Assembly (NCBI GenBank): GCA_964036275.1
Contig: OZ038433.1
Span: forward strand, 19,164,257 to 19,228,256
Direction of reading: 5' to 3'
Source: Litoditis marina
Taxonomy: Eukaryota; Nematoda; Chromadorea; Rhabditida; Rhabditidae
DNA length: 64,000 nt
The notes beneath the pieces were generated by a model that saw only the letters and a program-made list of their open reading frames with translations, searched no databases and was not told where the DNA came from. Shown here one piece after another: positions 25,151 through 41,712 of this stretch (position 1 is the first letter of the stretch; the number at the start of each line of letters is the position of its first letter). The translations under genes were made by a program, and so were the position numbers.

Positions 25151-26889
25151 TTTAGACGGAAAGTCCCTTCTTTTTTCTGACGGAAAGTCCCGGAAAGTCC
25201 CCCCCACTGCAGAAAGTCCCTTCTTAGGCAAGCTCAACAACATAAACTTATAGCGGAGGACAATTTATTCATGGCTAAGAATATTGTTAATGTATTTTAA
25301 AAATTGAAAAGACAATAAAACTGATTGTTTTCGACAGTCAGACCAGATGTTTGAAACGCACACGTTAGCGCCAGTTTTGGCTAAACGAGCCATTTTTATC
25401 TTAAAGAATCCCTTTTGTGAGAAAATATACTAGACAGTAGAACCAACCTTTTCCTTTTAAGAGAATATTGAGGACCCTTCCAAACGATGGATACCAGACA
25501 ATAGACGAATCATAAATGATTAGCTTTTAGCTTCAGGGCGAAACCTCGCTGACATGGGAATCCGTCTTCCGGCATGCACGGCAGACTGTACCCGAAAACA
25601 ACCTAGAACAAGAAAAACATGACAAAAAAGTTCAAGAGAAAAATAAAATACAGCAGGTTATGTAGGAAACCAGCTCATTACAGAATGTCTACATTTAGAG
25701 AAAAGCTGACTCAAAAATTGTTACAAAATACGTTCGTTCAAGCTAGAACGAAACGATGGTTCTGATGTAAATTCACAAAGTTTGACTATTTTTGAGAAAG
25801 GCAAAACATTCCTAGAAAAAAGTAAAAACACCCTATGTAGTACTTGTCAAAACTAAATGTTTATTGGACAATTTCAATTATGTGGACAGTATACAATCGA
25901 AAAACCTTTTTAATATTTTAATTAACCACTTTAATTTAAAATTTGTGTAAAATTTATCCAAAAACGTAAATAACAAACAATTTTTTCAATTTCAAATGAA
26001 GGAACAACTCAATTACTATAAAAGATTGCTCGACCCCACTACAACATTATAGTTCAAATTATGAATTGAAACTACATGATGTGACACAATGAAACAATAA
26101 TAAACACGATTGAATTAAATTTTTGAAAAGTGGCGGCGTCTTTAAAAACAACGCTTGCGCCAGTGAATTGAGTGCGCCAGGTAACCCAGCGCAGGCGCAT
26201 TCTCGGTGTGGTTGCAAATTTGCTAGACAAAACGGTCATGGTTGCAAATTTACCAGATTTTTCGACTTTGGTCGCAAATCTGGTAGACACATGGTTTCAG
26301 AGCGGGATGTAAGTGACAAGAAATAGTGAGGCAGAGCGAGAGACGCAGGATGAGATGAAGGTGGCGGGATCTTCTAGCGTACGTACTCTTATTTAAAACT
26401 ATCTCGTGTTCGATTCAATATATGGTTTGCTTTTTTCCTTTCTTTCTCCTTCTATCTTCTTCTCTCTCTCTTCTCTCTTTTTCGCTCTCTCTCTCTCTCT
26501 TATCTCTCTCTTCCTCTTCCTCTCTTTCTCTATCTCTTCCTTTCTCTCTCTTTCCCCCTATCTCTTTCTCTCCCTCTCTCTCCCTCTCTCTATCACCATT
26601 TGACCTCTCTGTGAACCCCCATATTAGGGTATAATATCGCTGGTTTTTCGCGCACTCCATTCAATTGAATATGCAAATGGGGAGAAATCCAAGGTCAACT
26701 CACTATGATCAACACTTTCTATTATTCATTGACTGGCTTGTTTAGCAAAGAGTACACTTTATCTCTATTTCTTTCATTTCTCTCTCCTCGTCTCTTACCC
26801 CCCCCCCATTGCACTCATTCCCTCTCTCCGTCTCTCCTCTCTCTTCCTCTATCTATCTCTCTCTTTCTCTCTCTCTCTCCTTCTCCCCA

Positions 26890-26923
<34 letters not shown>

Positions 26924-28939
26924 CAAACCTCATCTGTGAAATGGGGTCAGCCCCGGAGGCAACTCCCTTCCTTTCATTTCTGAAACTCGTTCCTCCCCTA
27001 ACTATGCCATTCCTGTTTCATTCCCTTTCTCTTTCTCTTTCTCTTTGAAACACCATTTCTGTTTGCTGAGAAAAATAACCATAGAATGTTGTAGTTAGAT
27101 CTGTAATCTAACTGACGTGCAGGAGTATCAAACTTTAAGCACATCTTAACGCGTACATATAAGACGCTGCAATCTAATCTTTTCTCAAAATCAATTGTTC
27201 TTTTAGAAAGCAAGATTTTTTTTGGGAAATTGAATATTTCACTTTCTTATGCAAACCTTTATCCCGATTGCTTCCAGATTTTAATTTCTTGTGTCCCAAT
27301 GTTTCAATCATGGAAAAATGGTACTATATCGGTACTTGGAAAAGGCGAGTAAAACGTAGTGGTATCAAACTACAAAAACGCCCAACAAAATTCCACCCAC
27401 CGTTATTATACGGTATGCAATACCATGAACAACCCAAGATCTACACATGTATTTCTGGTTTTTCGAGCTATAGTAGTTCAAACAACATGTTTTTTTTTTT
27501 GAAAAATCGTTGAGTTTCATGATTTTCCTTTTTTGTGATGAAAAAAGTGCAAGATGAAATATCACAAGGAGGCTAACAATCGAATGTCATTATATTGGGA
27601 ATAACTTCATCATATAGGGTCGTCTCGAAGCAAGACCAGGCGATGTGTGCCTAATCCCACTGTAATTGTAGTTTGATCCCGTCACTTTCTGCTCGAAACT
27701 TGTGAATTTTGAAAAGAAAAACTGTATTCACTGACTGCCTACACCGTAACTTTTACTATTCCATTCCTTTATGTACCGTATGTTACATATGTTTCCGTAT
27801 AAAATATCCCTTCGTTATATCTCTTCGTGTTCCATTCGTACTATTTGACATGTTCAAATTTGTTTGCATCCTTACCATATTTTTTTTATCACACGCTTCA
27901 CTTGCGTAATAAATTCATTCATTCAATTGTAGCATGAAGAGGTCAAAGTACATCGGCGCTGATCAAAGTACATCGGCGCTGATTTGGTCAGTTTCAAAGT
28001 TTGGTTGCGCTTGCACGTAGACTAAACCACGTTATGTGAGAAACTGTGTGTTTTTAATGTGTTATCAAAAACCTCCATTTTTACAGTTTTCAGCTTCAAA
28101 AAAATATGATAGCATAACAGTCATGTTGCAGTATTTCTTCCTCTACTCAAATGTATGCTGGAGTATTCTTGGTTTTATTGGTTCATTGATAGTAGAACAT
28201 GGAGAATAAGTTTGAGTAGTTTCCAAATCGTAGTGCCATAGGTGTGTATCCTTATACTGATGAACTTCATTTTCAAAATTATTATTATTGATAATAGCTT
28301 AGTTTTGGTCATTCCTACTGAGACTTGGCAGCGTGCCAATGAATTTTCCAGGCTATTTTCCACCAATTCGAAGTTTTTCAAAAAACTGCAAATCTTTGTT
28401 AACGATTGTTCAGTTCCATGAGAACTCTTAAAACAATTTCTAAGAATACTTATGTCTACTCTGAAAAATAGTCATCCGAAAATCTTGGCACGCCGCCAAA
28501 GCCCAAAGTGTCTCAGTGGGAATGAAACGATCAATAGCACTAGTTGGTCCCTTTTTCCAAATCACGATGTTGTTGTTTTCACTGACTTTCAATGCCTATT
28601 GTAGTTGGCTAGTTACACCCACAAGCGACCAACAAATCTCATTGTCAACAACACTAACTGGTCGAACGTTTGGTTTTTTTCTCGAAATAGATTGGAATAT
28701 AATGTTCATTATACAAAGAATACTGTGTATAAACTTAACTGTAAATACTAAACTGTTATTCTTCACAAAAAAGTATTTATACCCCGAAAATTCTCATGAC
28801 AACCGGAAAAAAACGCATAAGCAAGTGAAGACATATTTAAGACGTCTTTTTCTACATTGGTCTGTGGCACTTTAGTTTTGAAATTCAATAAGAAACACTT
28901 TTTGAGTGTACTTCAATACTTCTACGCTCGTCTGTGGTG

Positions 28940-29075
28940 GTTTACACAAGCTCAACCAAAATGCAACCCGGTTGCATGTGTACAGAACTTTCGGTTGCAT
29001 CTCAAATGCAACCAAAATCACATTACATAACCAAAATATCTCACTGTAGACCAGTTTGGTTGCATTTGAGATGCA
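28940..29075. repeat. GCAACC palindromic repeat, small copy
   Basis: GGTTTACACA followed by AAATGCAACCCGGTTGCATG, then inverted TTTGGTTGCATTTGAG. Related to the large array at 36608-36912. Confidence 0.6.
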
Positions 29076-29934
29076 AGTCAGTACGTGAACTATGTGTTTA
29101 CTCACTTTCAATGTCTTTTAAAATTGGCTGGTCACAGAGAGAACATGATAACCTGACTGTCGACAAGACTAGTTGTTCGAACACTTGATCTTTTTCAAAA
29201 CAGAATGTAATGTTTATGCGCGGTTGATTTTGTAGAACACATTTTTTTCTCGATTTATCTGCTACACAAGTTTGTTGTCTTTCTGTACTCTGTACAAGAC
29301 ATTGTTGTTGTTTTCACTTTTCTCTGTCTCTTCCATCGTTCCACGATCTTTATCTACTTACCATCTACCCAGTCTGACACCCCAAAGACAGTCCAATCTC
29401 AATCAATCTTCCCCATTTTTCGGAAGAAAATCCCTTTCGATCCGTGAAGTGGTCTTTTCGTGAGAAACATTATTTTCGTTTTGAACATTTTTCTTAAATT
29501 TTACGCGTCGCCAACTGTCGTTTTCAATTGTTTCTGTCTTATTCTCCTTTTTTCACGATGATTTTACTTAATAAAATACTACGAACACAGTTTAGAGGTT
29601 ACAAAGACACTCTCCAAAAAGTAGAAGAGAGAAGTGTTGATTTTTCATTGTTTCTTCTCTTCCATGCTTTTTACCTAGTTGCAATGTTGACTCTTGGGCG
29701 AAATCGTTCAATAGGTTGAAGCCCGTAACGCTCTAGATTCTAATTATCCACCTTATTCAAATTGAATTAAAGTAAATTTTATTGAATTACCACAACTGGA
29801 ATACTCGTTCTACGTTAGTTACCTTTCTCCAATCTGTGTGTGACACTCCGAATACAGACCAATCTCAATATCCTCGAGGGAAGGAAGTCACTTTTCTCTG
29901 AAACGAAGGACGAAGCTACTTATAGATTAGGGTT

Positions 29935-30083
29935 GTTTATCGAGTTGAAAATTTCGAGTTTTTCGAGGTTCGAGTTTTTGGAGTTCTGAAATTTTCTCGA
30001 TTTCTTCAAGTTTCGAGTCGAACTCGAAATTCGAATTTTCGAGTTTATTTCGAGTTTTTCGAGTTCGAGTTTTTTTTCAACCC
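29935..30083. repeat. TTTCGAG-rich simple repeat
   Basis: Irregular repetition of TTTCGAG and TTCGAGTT with inverted pieces (CTCGAAATTCGAATTTTCGAG). Confidence 0.8.
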
Positions 30084-32061
30084 TATTATAGATGCAATGA
30101 GCCTAGTTCGTGTACTGCTGTAACACTTTTGTGTCATAAATATTATTATATTTAGTATTAGTATTGCCAGGATGATCTGTAAGATAAGTCACTTCGTTTT
30201 CGAGTAGAGTAGAGACCTTTGTTTGATACTAGAAGTCAATTGGATAGCCACGTGAAGTTAGCGCCGTGCACTTTGTCATTGCACGTTTCTGAGTTCTGCT
30301 GTGTTAAACATGTTTCACGTGGTTGTGCGATTGACTAACAGTATATTTGCTCTATTTCCATTCTTTCTTTATGAATCTCGGCTCGGTTCTTTTCATTGTT
30401 CATCCTTTTTTCTCGTTTTTTCGCTCACCTTATATTTTCTATATATTGTTTTTTTCGCTTTGGATTTCTATCTTTTTTCACTTTTATATATACGAAACTC
30501 CAAGAGGTGTGAGAGAGTGTGAAGTTGCACTTGCGAGGGAAACGTCTGTGCAAATACCACTAGCGGGAATGGTATCTCCTTTCTCGGTACGTGTTCTGGA
30601 CCATTTAGACAAAGATGACCACAAAAAGGGTTATTAGAGAGAGGAAGAGAGAGATAGAGAAGGGGAGAGAGAAGGAGGGAGAGAGAGGGAGGGAGAACAA
30701 GATAAACAGGTGAGAGGGCAGAAAGACAGAGAGAAAAAGAGAGAAAAAGAGCAGTCGGAAAAAAAAGGTTGAGGTGCACGAGAAAGGGAGAAGACGAAAT
30801 AAACACAATGTGCGGAGAACGTGAGACATAGATAGAAAGAGAAAACAGGGGGATAGATAGATTGGAAAGAGAGGGGGGAGAGAGAGAAAGAGAAACTAGA
30901 AAGTGAAGAGAAAAGAGAGAGAGAGAGAGAGAAAAGAGAGAGTGAAGAGAAATAGAGAGAGAGAGAGTTGGTTATACAGTTAGAACTGACTCCTCCCCCC
31001 AGTGCCTAAACGGAAAGCCAAGTGTGAAGTGTTTGCAATTATACCATTGAGGGGCGTAAACATTCTCGCACGTATCCTCTCCAATTGAGAGTTCATTCGA
31101 CGCCTTCCTTTCCCCTATCAACTGTACACTTTTCAGCTCTCTCTTTCTCTTTCTCTCTCTTTCTCTCTCTCTTTCTCTTTCTTTCTCTCTCTCTCTTTCT
31201 CTCTCTATCTTTCTATTTCTCTCTCTTTTTCTCTCTCTCTCTTTCTCTCTCTCTCTACAGTCTTTTTCGCTCCAACTGAGATTCCTACAGTATGACCTAC
31301 CAACCCACTCAATCAGTGCCAGAGTACAGTGTTTCCCATTTCCAATACATTATAAAATACCACTCCGCTTGATTAGCGCCGAGTATAGTCTTTGTCATGC
31401 CCACTGGAAATCCTACAGTAAGATCGACAAATGTTCAGTGCGACTTTCACACATTTGAGAGCTCATTCGACACCTTTCTTTATTCACACTCTACATTATG
31501 CATTCTCAACTAATTAACTTCTGTATGGTCGTTTCCATTTCTACTCAGAATCCTACTGTAAGATTACCGAACTGTTAGTTTCAAACACTCAGAGGATACA
31601 GTTGCGTATTCATGGGAAGTTAAGATGAAACGAATGAATAATATAATAATAATGTGTATGGCATGTGTGTCACCATGTTACTGTGAATGTAAGAAAAAGT
31701 TAAATAGGCGCCATAGTATTTGACAGCATACTGTGTGCTAGAAAACAACCACGCGACTATAAACAGCCAAAACAGAATCACATTTTTTTCCAAAAGTACT
31801 CGTTTTGTGGAATATATATGTTCTCAAAGTTTTATCATTTTTTAAACCGAATTCTGTTCTAGATTTGTGCAGTTTCTTGGCTATCACTGAAAATCCTATT
31901 TTTGATTACTTTGAATCACATTGGAAGATTCTCGTTCTCTAAAAGTTTGATTCATTGTTCTATTTTTAAAAACAAGCTCTTATTCATAAGAATGTCTTCG
32001 CAGTTGAACGTGATGTGAGCAAACATGAAATTGAAAACATAACCGTGTATTTTCTGTCACA

Positions 32062-32260
32062 TAGCACAGACGTTGCCAACGGAAAGGCGAGAGGGTACTG
32101 TATATCTTATTTTCCGCTGTGTAAGCACACATGTCTTCGATTTCAAAACTTGCCGATTATGTGCGCTAATAGCACAGTGGGTAGCGCTTCGCAATAAAAC
32201 TTTTGCTCGCTGGTTCGATTTCAGCGAGAGACAGAAATTAATAAATTTGGCACTCACTTT
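32062..32260 (+). mobile_element. tRNA-like repeat, copy 6
   Basis: A-box-like TAGCACAGTGGGTAGCGC and B-box GGTTCGATTTC. It ends 46 nt before the acceptor (32306) preceding the saposin gene start, so it sits in that gene's 5' flank. Confidence 0.7.
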
Positions 32261-32342
32261 AAAAGCTATTTTTTTTTTGAAAAACGGAGGATTGTAAATT
32301 TTTCAGGTACGTTGTGCTAACTGACGCGAGAGTATTGGTGCA

Positions 32343-38502
<6,160 letters not shown>

Positions 38503-38740
38503 CCATCTCCCGGATAAACAGTCACGTGCTCACGTAAAACGTGTACTTTTCACGTGAAGAATTTACCAAAGTTTTTGTTGACAATTTTTCACATGGGACG
38601 TGTATAATTCATGAAAAGTAACGCCTTAGTATTGAATAGTTACTTGATGGAATATATTGTGTTTTTCATAGCTCCAACGGTCTTTTCTTGAACTATCCGG
38701 CTGTTCACCTTATAAAAAAGTTCCTTATTGGAATAATAAC

Positions 38741-38784
<44 letters not shown>

Positions 38785-39532
38785 CCTAATAATAGTTAAT
38801 AACGTTAGAAATTTTCTAATTTTCTGTTGTTAGCGTCAAGAACATTGTTCACTTTTCTGAACATCGTCGTATAATAACATTTTCCGCGTCATGCTCAATA
38901 CTTTCAAGTTGTGACTTCTCAACATATCAAAACAAAATCTTTCTGTGTTATAAGCTAGTCAATTTCTCTCGATAATGTGCAACTACTTTTTTTATCTCAT
39001 TTCGTTCATCTCTTAACCCATCGAGCTTGTTGTTTATTCAAGATTGTCCAACCATATCGGATTCTTATAAATATTTGGAATCACATTTTGTTCTTAATCT
39101 CCAAAATTGAAGTCGGAACTGATACCTGTGGCCGTAATTTGTGAGCTCAAATGGCTAAGCTATTTGAGTGAAAAGTAAATGACAGAATTCTAATTCATGT
39201 TACGATTATTTCCTTATATTTTCTGCTAATTAAACGCAGGTTTCCTAGTTTTACATATAAGCAAAATATATATCATAAGAAGTGTGTCATCAGTTTGTAG
39301 TACACTATTTGAGTTTTGCTCAAATAGCTTACCCGGCTATTTGAGCTTACAAAACACGGCCACTGGTATGAGATGAGAAGAGAAAATTCAGGAGAAGTCA
39401 CCCAATTCATGAAAAATCGATATCCAAATAAGCCATAAGTAACCGAAAAGCCACTCGAAAATACACGCGTTTCAGGGGTTTCACACATGTTCCGAGTAAA
39501 AAAAAACAGAACCTCTTTTCACTCTATCTTTT

Positions 39533-39656
39533 TTAAAGAAGGACGATTATGTGGACCAATCCCATGACAACGGTCCTTTAAACTGCAATTGAAAAATGTA
39601 TTGCGGTTTAAAGGACTGAAGCGTTTCAATTGGACCACATAATCGTCCTTCTTCAA
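39533..39656. mobile_element. TTAA hairpin MITE, copy 6
   Basis: Near-complete copy with left TTAA; the right end is mutated to TTCAAG. Outer arms GACGATTATGTGGACCAAT and inner arms GGTCCTTTAAACTGC and complement. Confidence 0.9.
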
Positions 39657-39755
39657 GCACAAATCAGTTTCCCTTCAGTCTGTCATAGTGACTTATTGTT
39701 TTGCCACTCACCATGAGTTGCACTCGAAACGTTCGTGGATACGACCCTCGGAGAA

Positions 39756-39879
39756 TTAAAGTAGGACGATTATGTGCTCCAATCTCGGCGCGTCAGTCCT
39801 TTAAACTGCAATTGAAAAATGTATTGCAGTTTAAAGGACTGAAGCGTTGAGATTGGAGCACATAATCGTCATTCTTTAA
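39756..39879. mobile_element. TTAA hairpin MITE, copy 7
   Basis: Complete copy with TTAA on both sides. The outer arms carry the matching change GTGCTCCAAT / ATTGGAGCAC, so the stem stays paired. It lies 100 bp from copy 6. Confidence 0.9.
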
Positions 39880-40105
39880 ACGAGCTTAGCACAATTGAAA
39901 TGAAGACAACGAAACCCCGTATGGATAACGTTTCAATAGAATATAATAGAATAGAATGTTTATTCGCGATTGAACACCTGTCTTTCCACATTGGTATATG
40001 TGGCACTACAAACTATGGTTGTAGATTTAGGAGAAAGAATAAAATGTAGAGTATTGTTTACTCTGTTACGCGCTGATTGTATAATACGCATTGATGCAGT
40101 TGCAG

Positions 40106-40303
40106 TATAGTCGTCGCCAACGGAAAGGCGGGAGGGTACTGTATATCTCACTTTTCGCTGTGTACGCACACATGTCTTCGATTCGTAAGCTTGCCCGCTA
40201 TGTGCTCTAATAGCGCAGTGGCTAGCGCCCTGCTACGAATCTTTTGCTCGCAGGTTCGATTCCGGCGAGAGACAGAAATTTATAAATTTGGCACTCACTA
40301 TAC
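40106..40303 (+). mobile_element. tRNA-like repeat, copy 8 (best preserved)
   Basis: TATAGTCGTCGCCAACGG to GGCACTCACTATA ends. A-box TAGCGCAGTGG, D-stem-like GCGC..GCGC, and a perfect B-box GGTTCGATTCC 40 nt downstream. Confidence 0.8.
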
Positions 40304-40787
40304 TGCACAATTGAAACGTGATGCAGATACCATTTCAAAGAAACCACTTATTATAGTTCACACCATTCCTACTGAGACTCGTACAGTAACCTGACAAACT
40401 TTCCGAAGGCTGTTGTGAAGCTGAAAATGGAGTTCATGAAAAATGCTCTCGTATATTTAGTCTACCTGAGAAGGAGAATGAGGTACGAAAATCCTCAGCT
40501 TCTCCGATCAAAAGTAAGTGAGAAAACGGAAGTTTCGAAATCCTACTGTAGCAGTCTCAGTAGGAATGGAAAAGACTATATTTGTTTGCTCGTTTGGTCG
40601 TGTTCGTAGTTTCATAATGTAATGGACATTTGACGCGTAGTGACGCTGTTGAACTTACTCTGAGTTCCTAAAAATGGGGTCATAGGCTCTTTTTTCTATC
40701 AATATTGAAATATATTCGTCTCTAATCTCTCTATCCCTCCCTCCATTTACCTTTCTCTCTCTCCCTCTGTCTCTCTTTCTGTATTCA

Positions 40788-40871
<84 letters not shown>

Positions 40872-41071
40872 TTAAATTAGAGCCGAAACGAACAACACCC
40901 ATTTTTGAATATAGCCAATTTATCATATAATAGTAATGGAGATTCTCACCTAGTTTGATTTGAGCGTTTTAGATATAATTAGTACTTTAATATAAGCTAT
41001 CGCAAAATATGTTTTTTTTATTAATCACTAAAACGAAAAATCGGTTCTCCTTCCATTTGAGCTAAAACGGT

Positions 41072-41343
41072 GAATTCTATATGTAACCGGGTTTATAGGT
41101 AACCTAACCCTTTTTTGGTAACATATTTTTCAGATTACCTCAGTAGGTAACCGGATGGTAACCTAAAATGAAAAACCGGTTACCTGTTTTTCTAACGCAA
41201 AATGTGATTTTTACCGTTAGTTTTACCGGTAACCGGATCTTAGTTTTTGGTTACTTCCAGGTTACCTACTGAGGTAATCTGAAAAAAAGTTACTAAAAAA
41301 GGGTTAGGTTACCTAACCCTATTAGTTATAGAATTGGCCAGCT
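41072..41343. mobile_element. GGTAACC palindromic MITE, copy 1
   Basis: Begins AATTCTATATGTAACCGG and ends TTAGTTATAGAATT, with many GGTTACC/GGTAACC motifs between. It lies about 370 bp upstream of the hexokinase-like ATG. A partial second unit continues to about 41470. Confidence 0.8.
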
Positions 41344-41712
41344 GAAACATCGTTTTCAGTTATAGTTTTGATTGTAACCGGATTTTAGTTTACTTCCAGA
41401 TCATCAACTCCGGTGAATCGAAAAAGGTCAAGGTTATCTAAAAACCCGGTTAGTCGTAGAATTTATCTGGCTTCAATGAATGTTTAAAATTTTGAAAAGT
41501 CATTCATTTTATCCTACGACTGTCGCTGCTATACAGCGTGCACAAACACCGCAAACGTGTGCTCGCGTGGTTTTTATTCAACGGACAATTGTAAAATCGT
41601 TTCTATTTATTTATTTTTAATTATTTTTGTTTTCTTATATTGTTGATTTCTATTTGTTTTTGTTTTCAGCTTTTTCAATTCATTCCGATTTTTTAGGGTC
41701 TAACTGAAAGAA

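Larger units (their letters stand above)
22381..26388. mobile_element. Approx. 4.0 kb element with long terminal inverted repeats
   Basis: The left end (GAGTACGTA, AGATCCCG, CCTTCAT, ATCCTGCGTCTC, CTATTTCT, CTTACATCCCG, TGTCTACCAGATTTGC in that order, to about 22505) recurs as a diverged reverse complement from 26388 back to about 26275, with weaker similarity for another ~150 bp. The interior holds a CACCGCC element (23655-23980), a G20 tract (24384-24403), a CACCAG fragment and GA-rich tracts. No transposase-like frame is seen, so it is non-autonomous or decayed. The short relative at 781-945 shares the same ends. Confidence 0.65.
20705..32342. other. Repeat-rich intergenic region, no recognised gene
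   Basis: Contains the 4 kb inverted-end element, a CATGAG mosaic, GCAACC and TTTCGAG repeats, and long polypyrimidine or polypurine tracts (26455-26600, 26826-26925, 30636-30968 as GA, 31136-31260 as CT). 28560-28700 and 29090-29240 look like diverged copies of each other, as do 29340-29420 and 29820-29900. Open frames of 60-119 codons here are unspliced, AT-rich or low complexity and match no family I know. Confidence 0.6.
38503..41712. other. Intergenic region between the saposin and hexokinase-like genes
   Basis: Holds two TTAA hairpin MITEs, one tRNA-like repeat, a small TAA repeat (38735-38780), a CT tract (40738-40868) and a GGTAACC palindrome close to the hexokinase-like start. A frame from about 40430 to 40513 ends near AAAAGTAAGT but has no family resemblance and no partner exon. 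The promoter of the hexokinase-like gene should lie in the last kilobase; no core motif is evident. Confidence 0.6.

Noticed and set aside
28516..28875. 119-codon + frame with a hydrophobic start
   Set aside because: AT-rich, part of a diverged local duplication (compare 29090-29240), no splice partners or family match.
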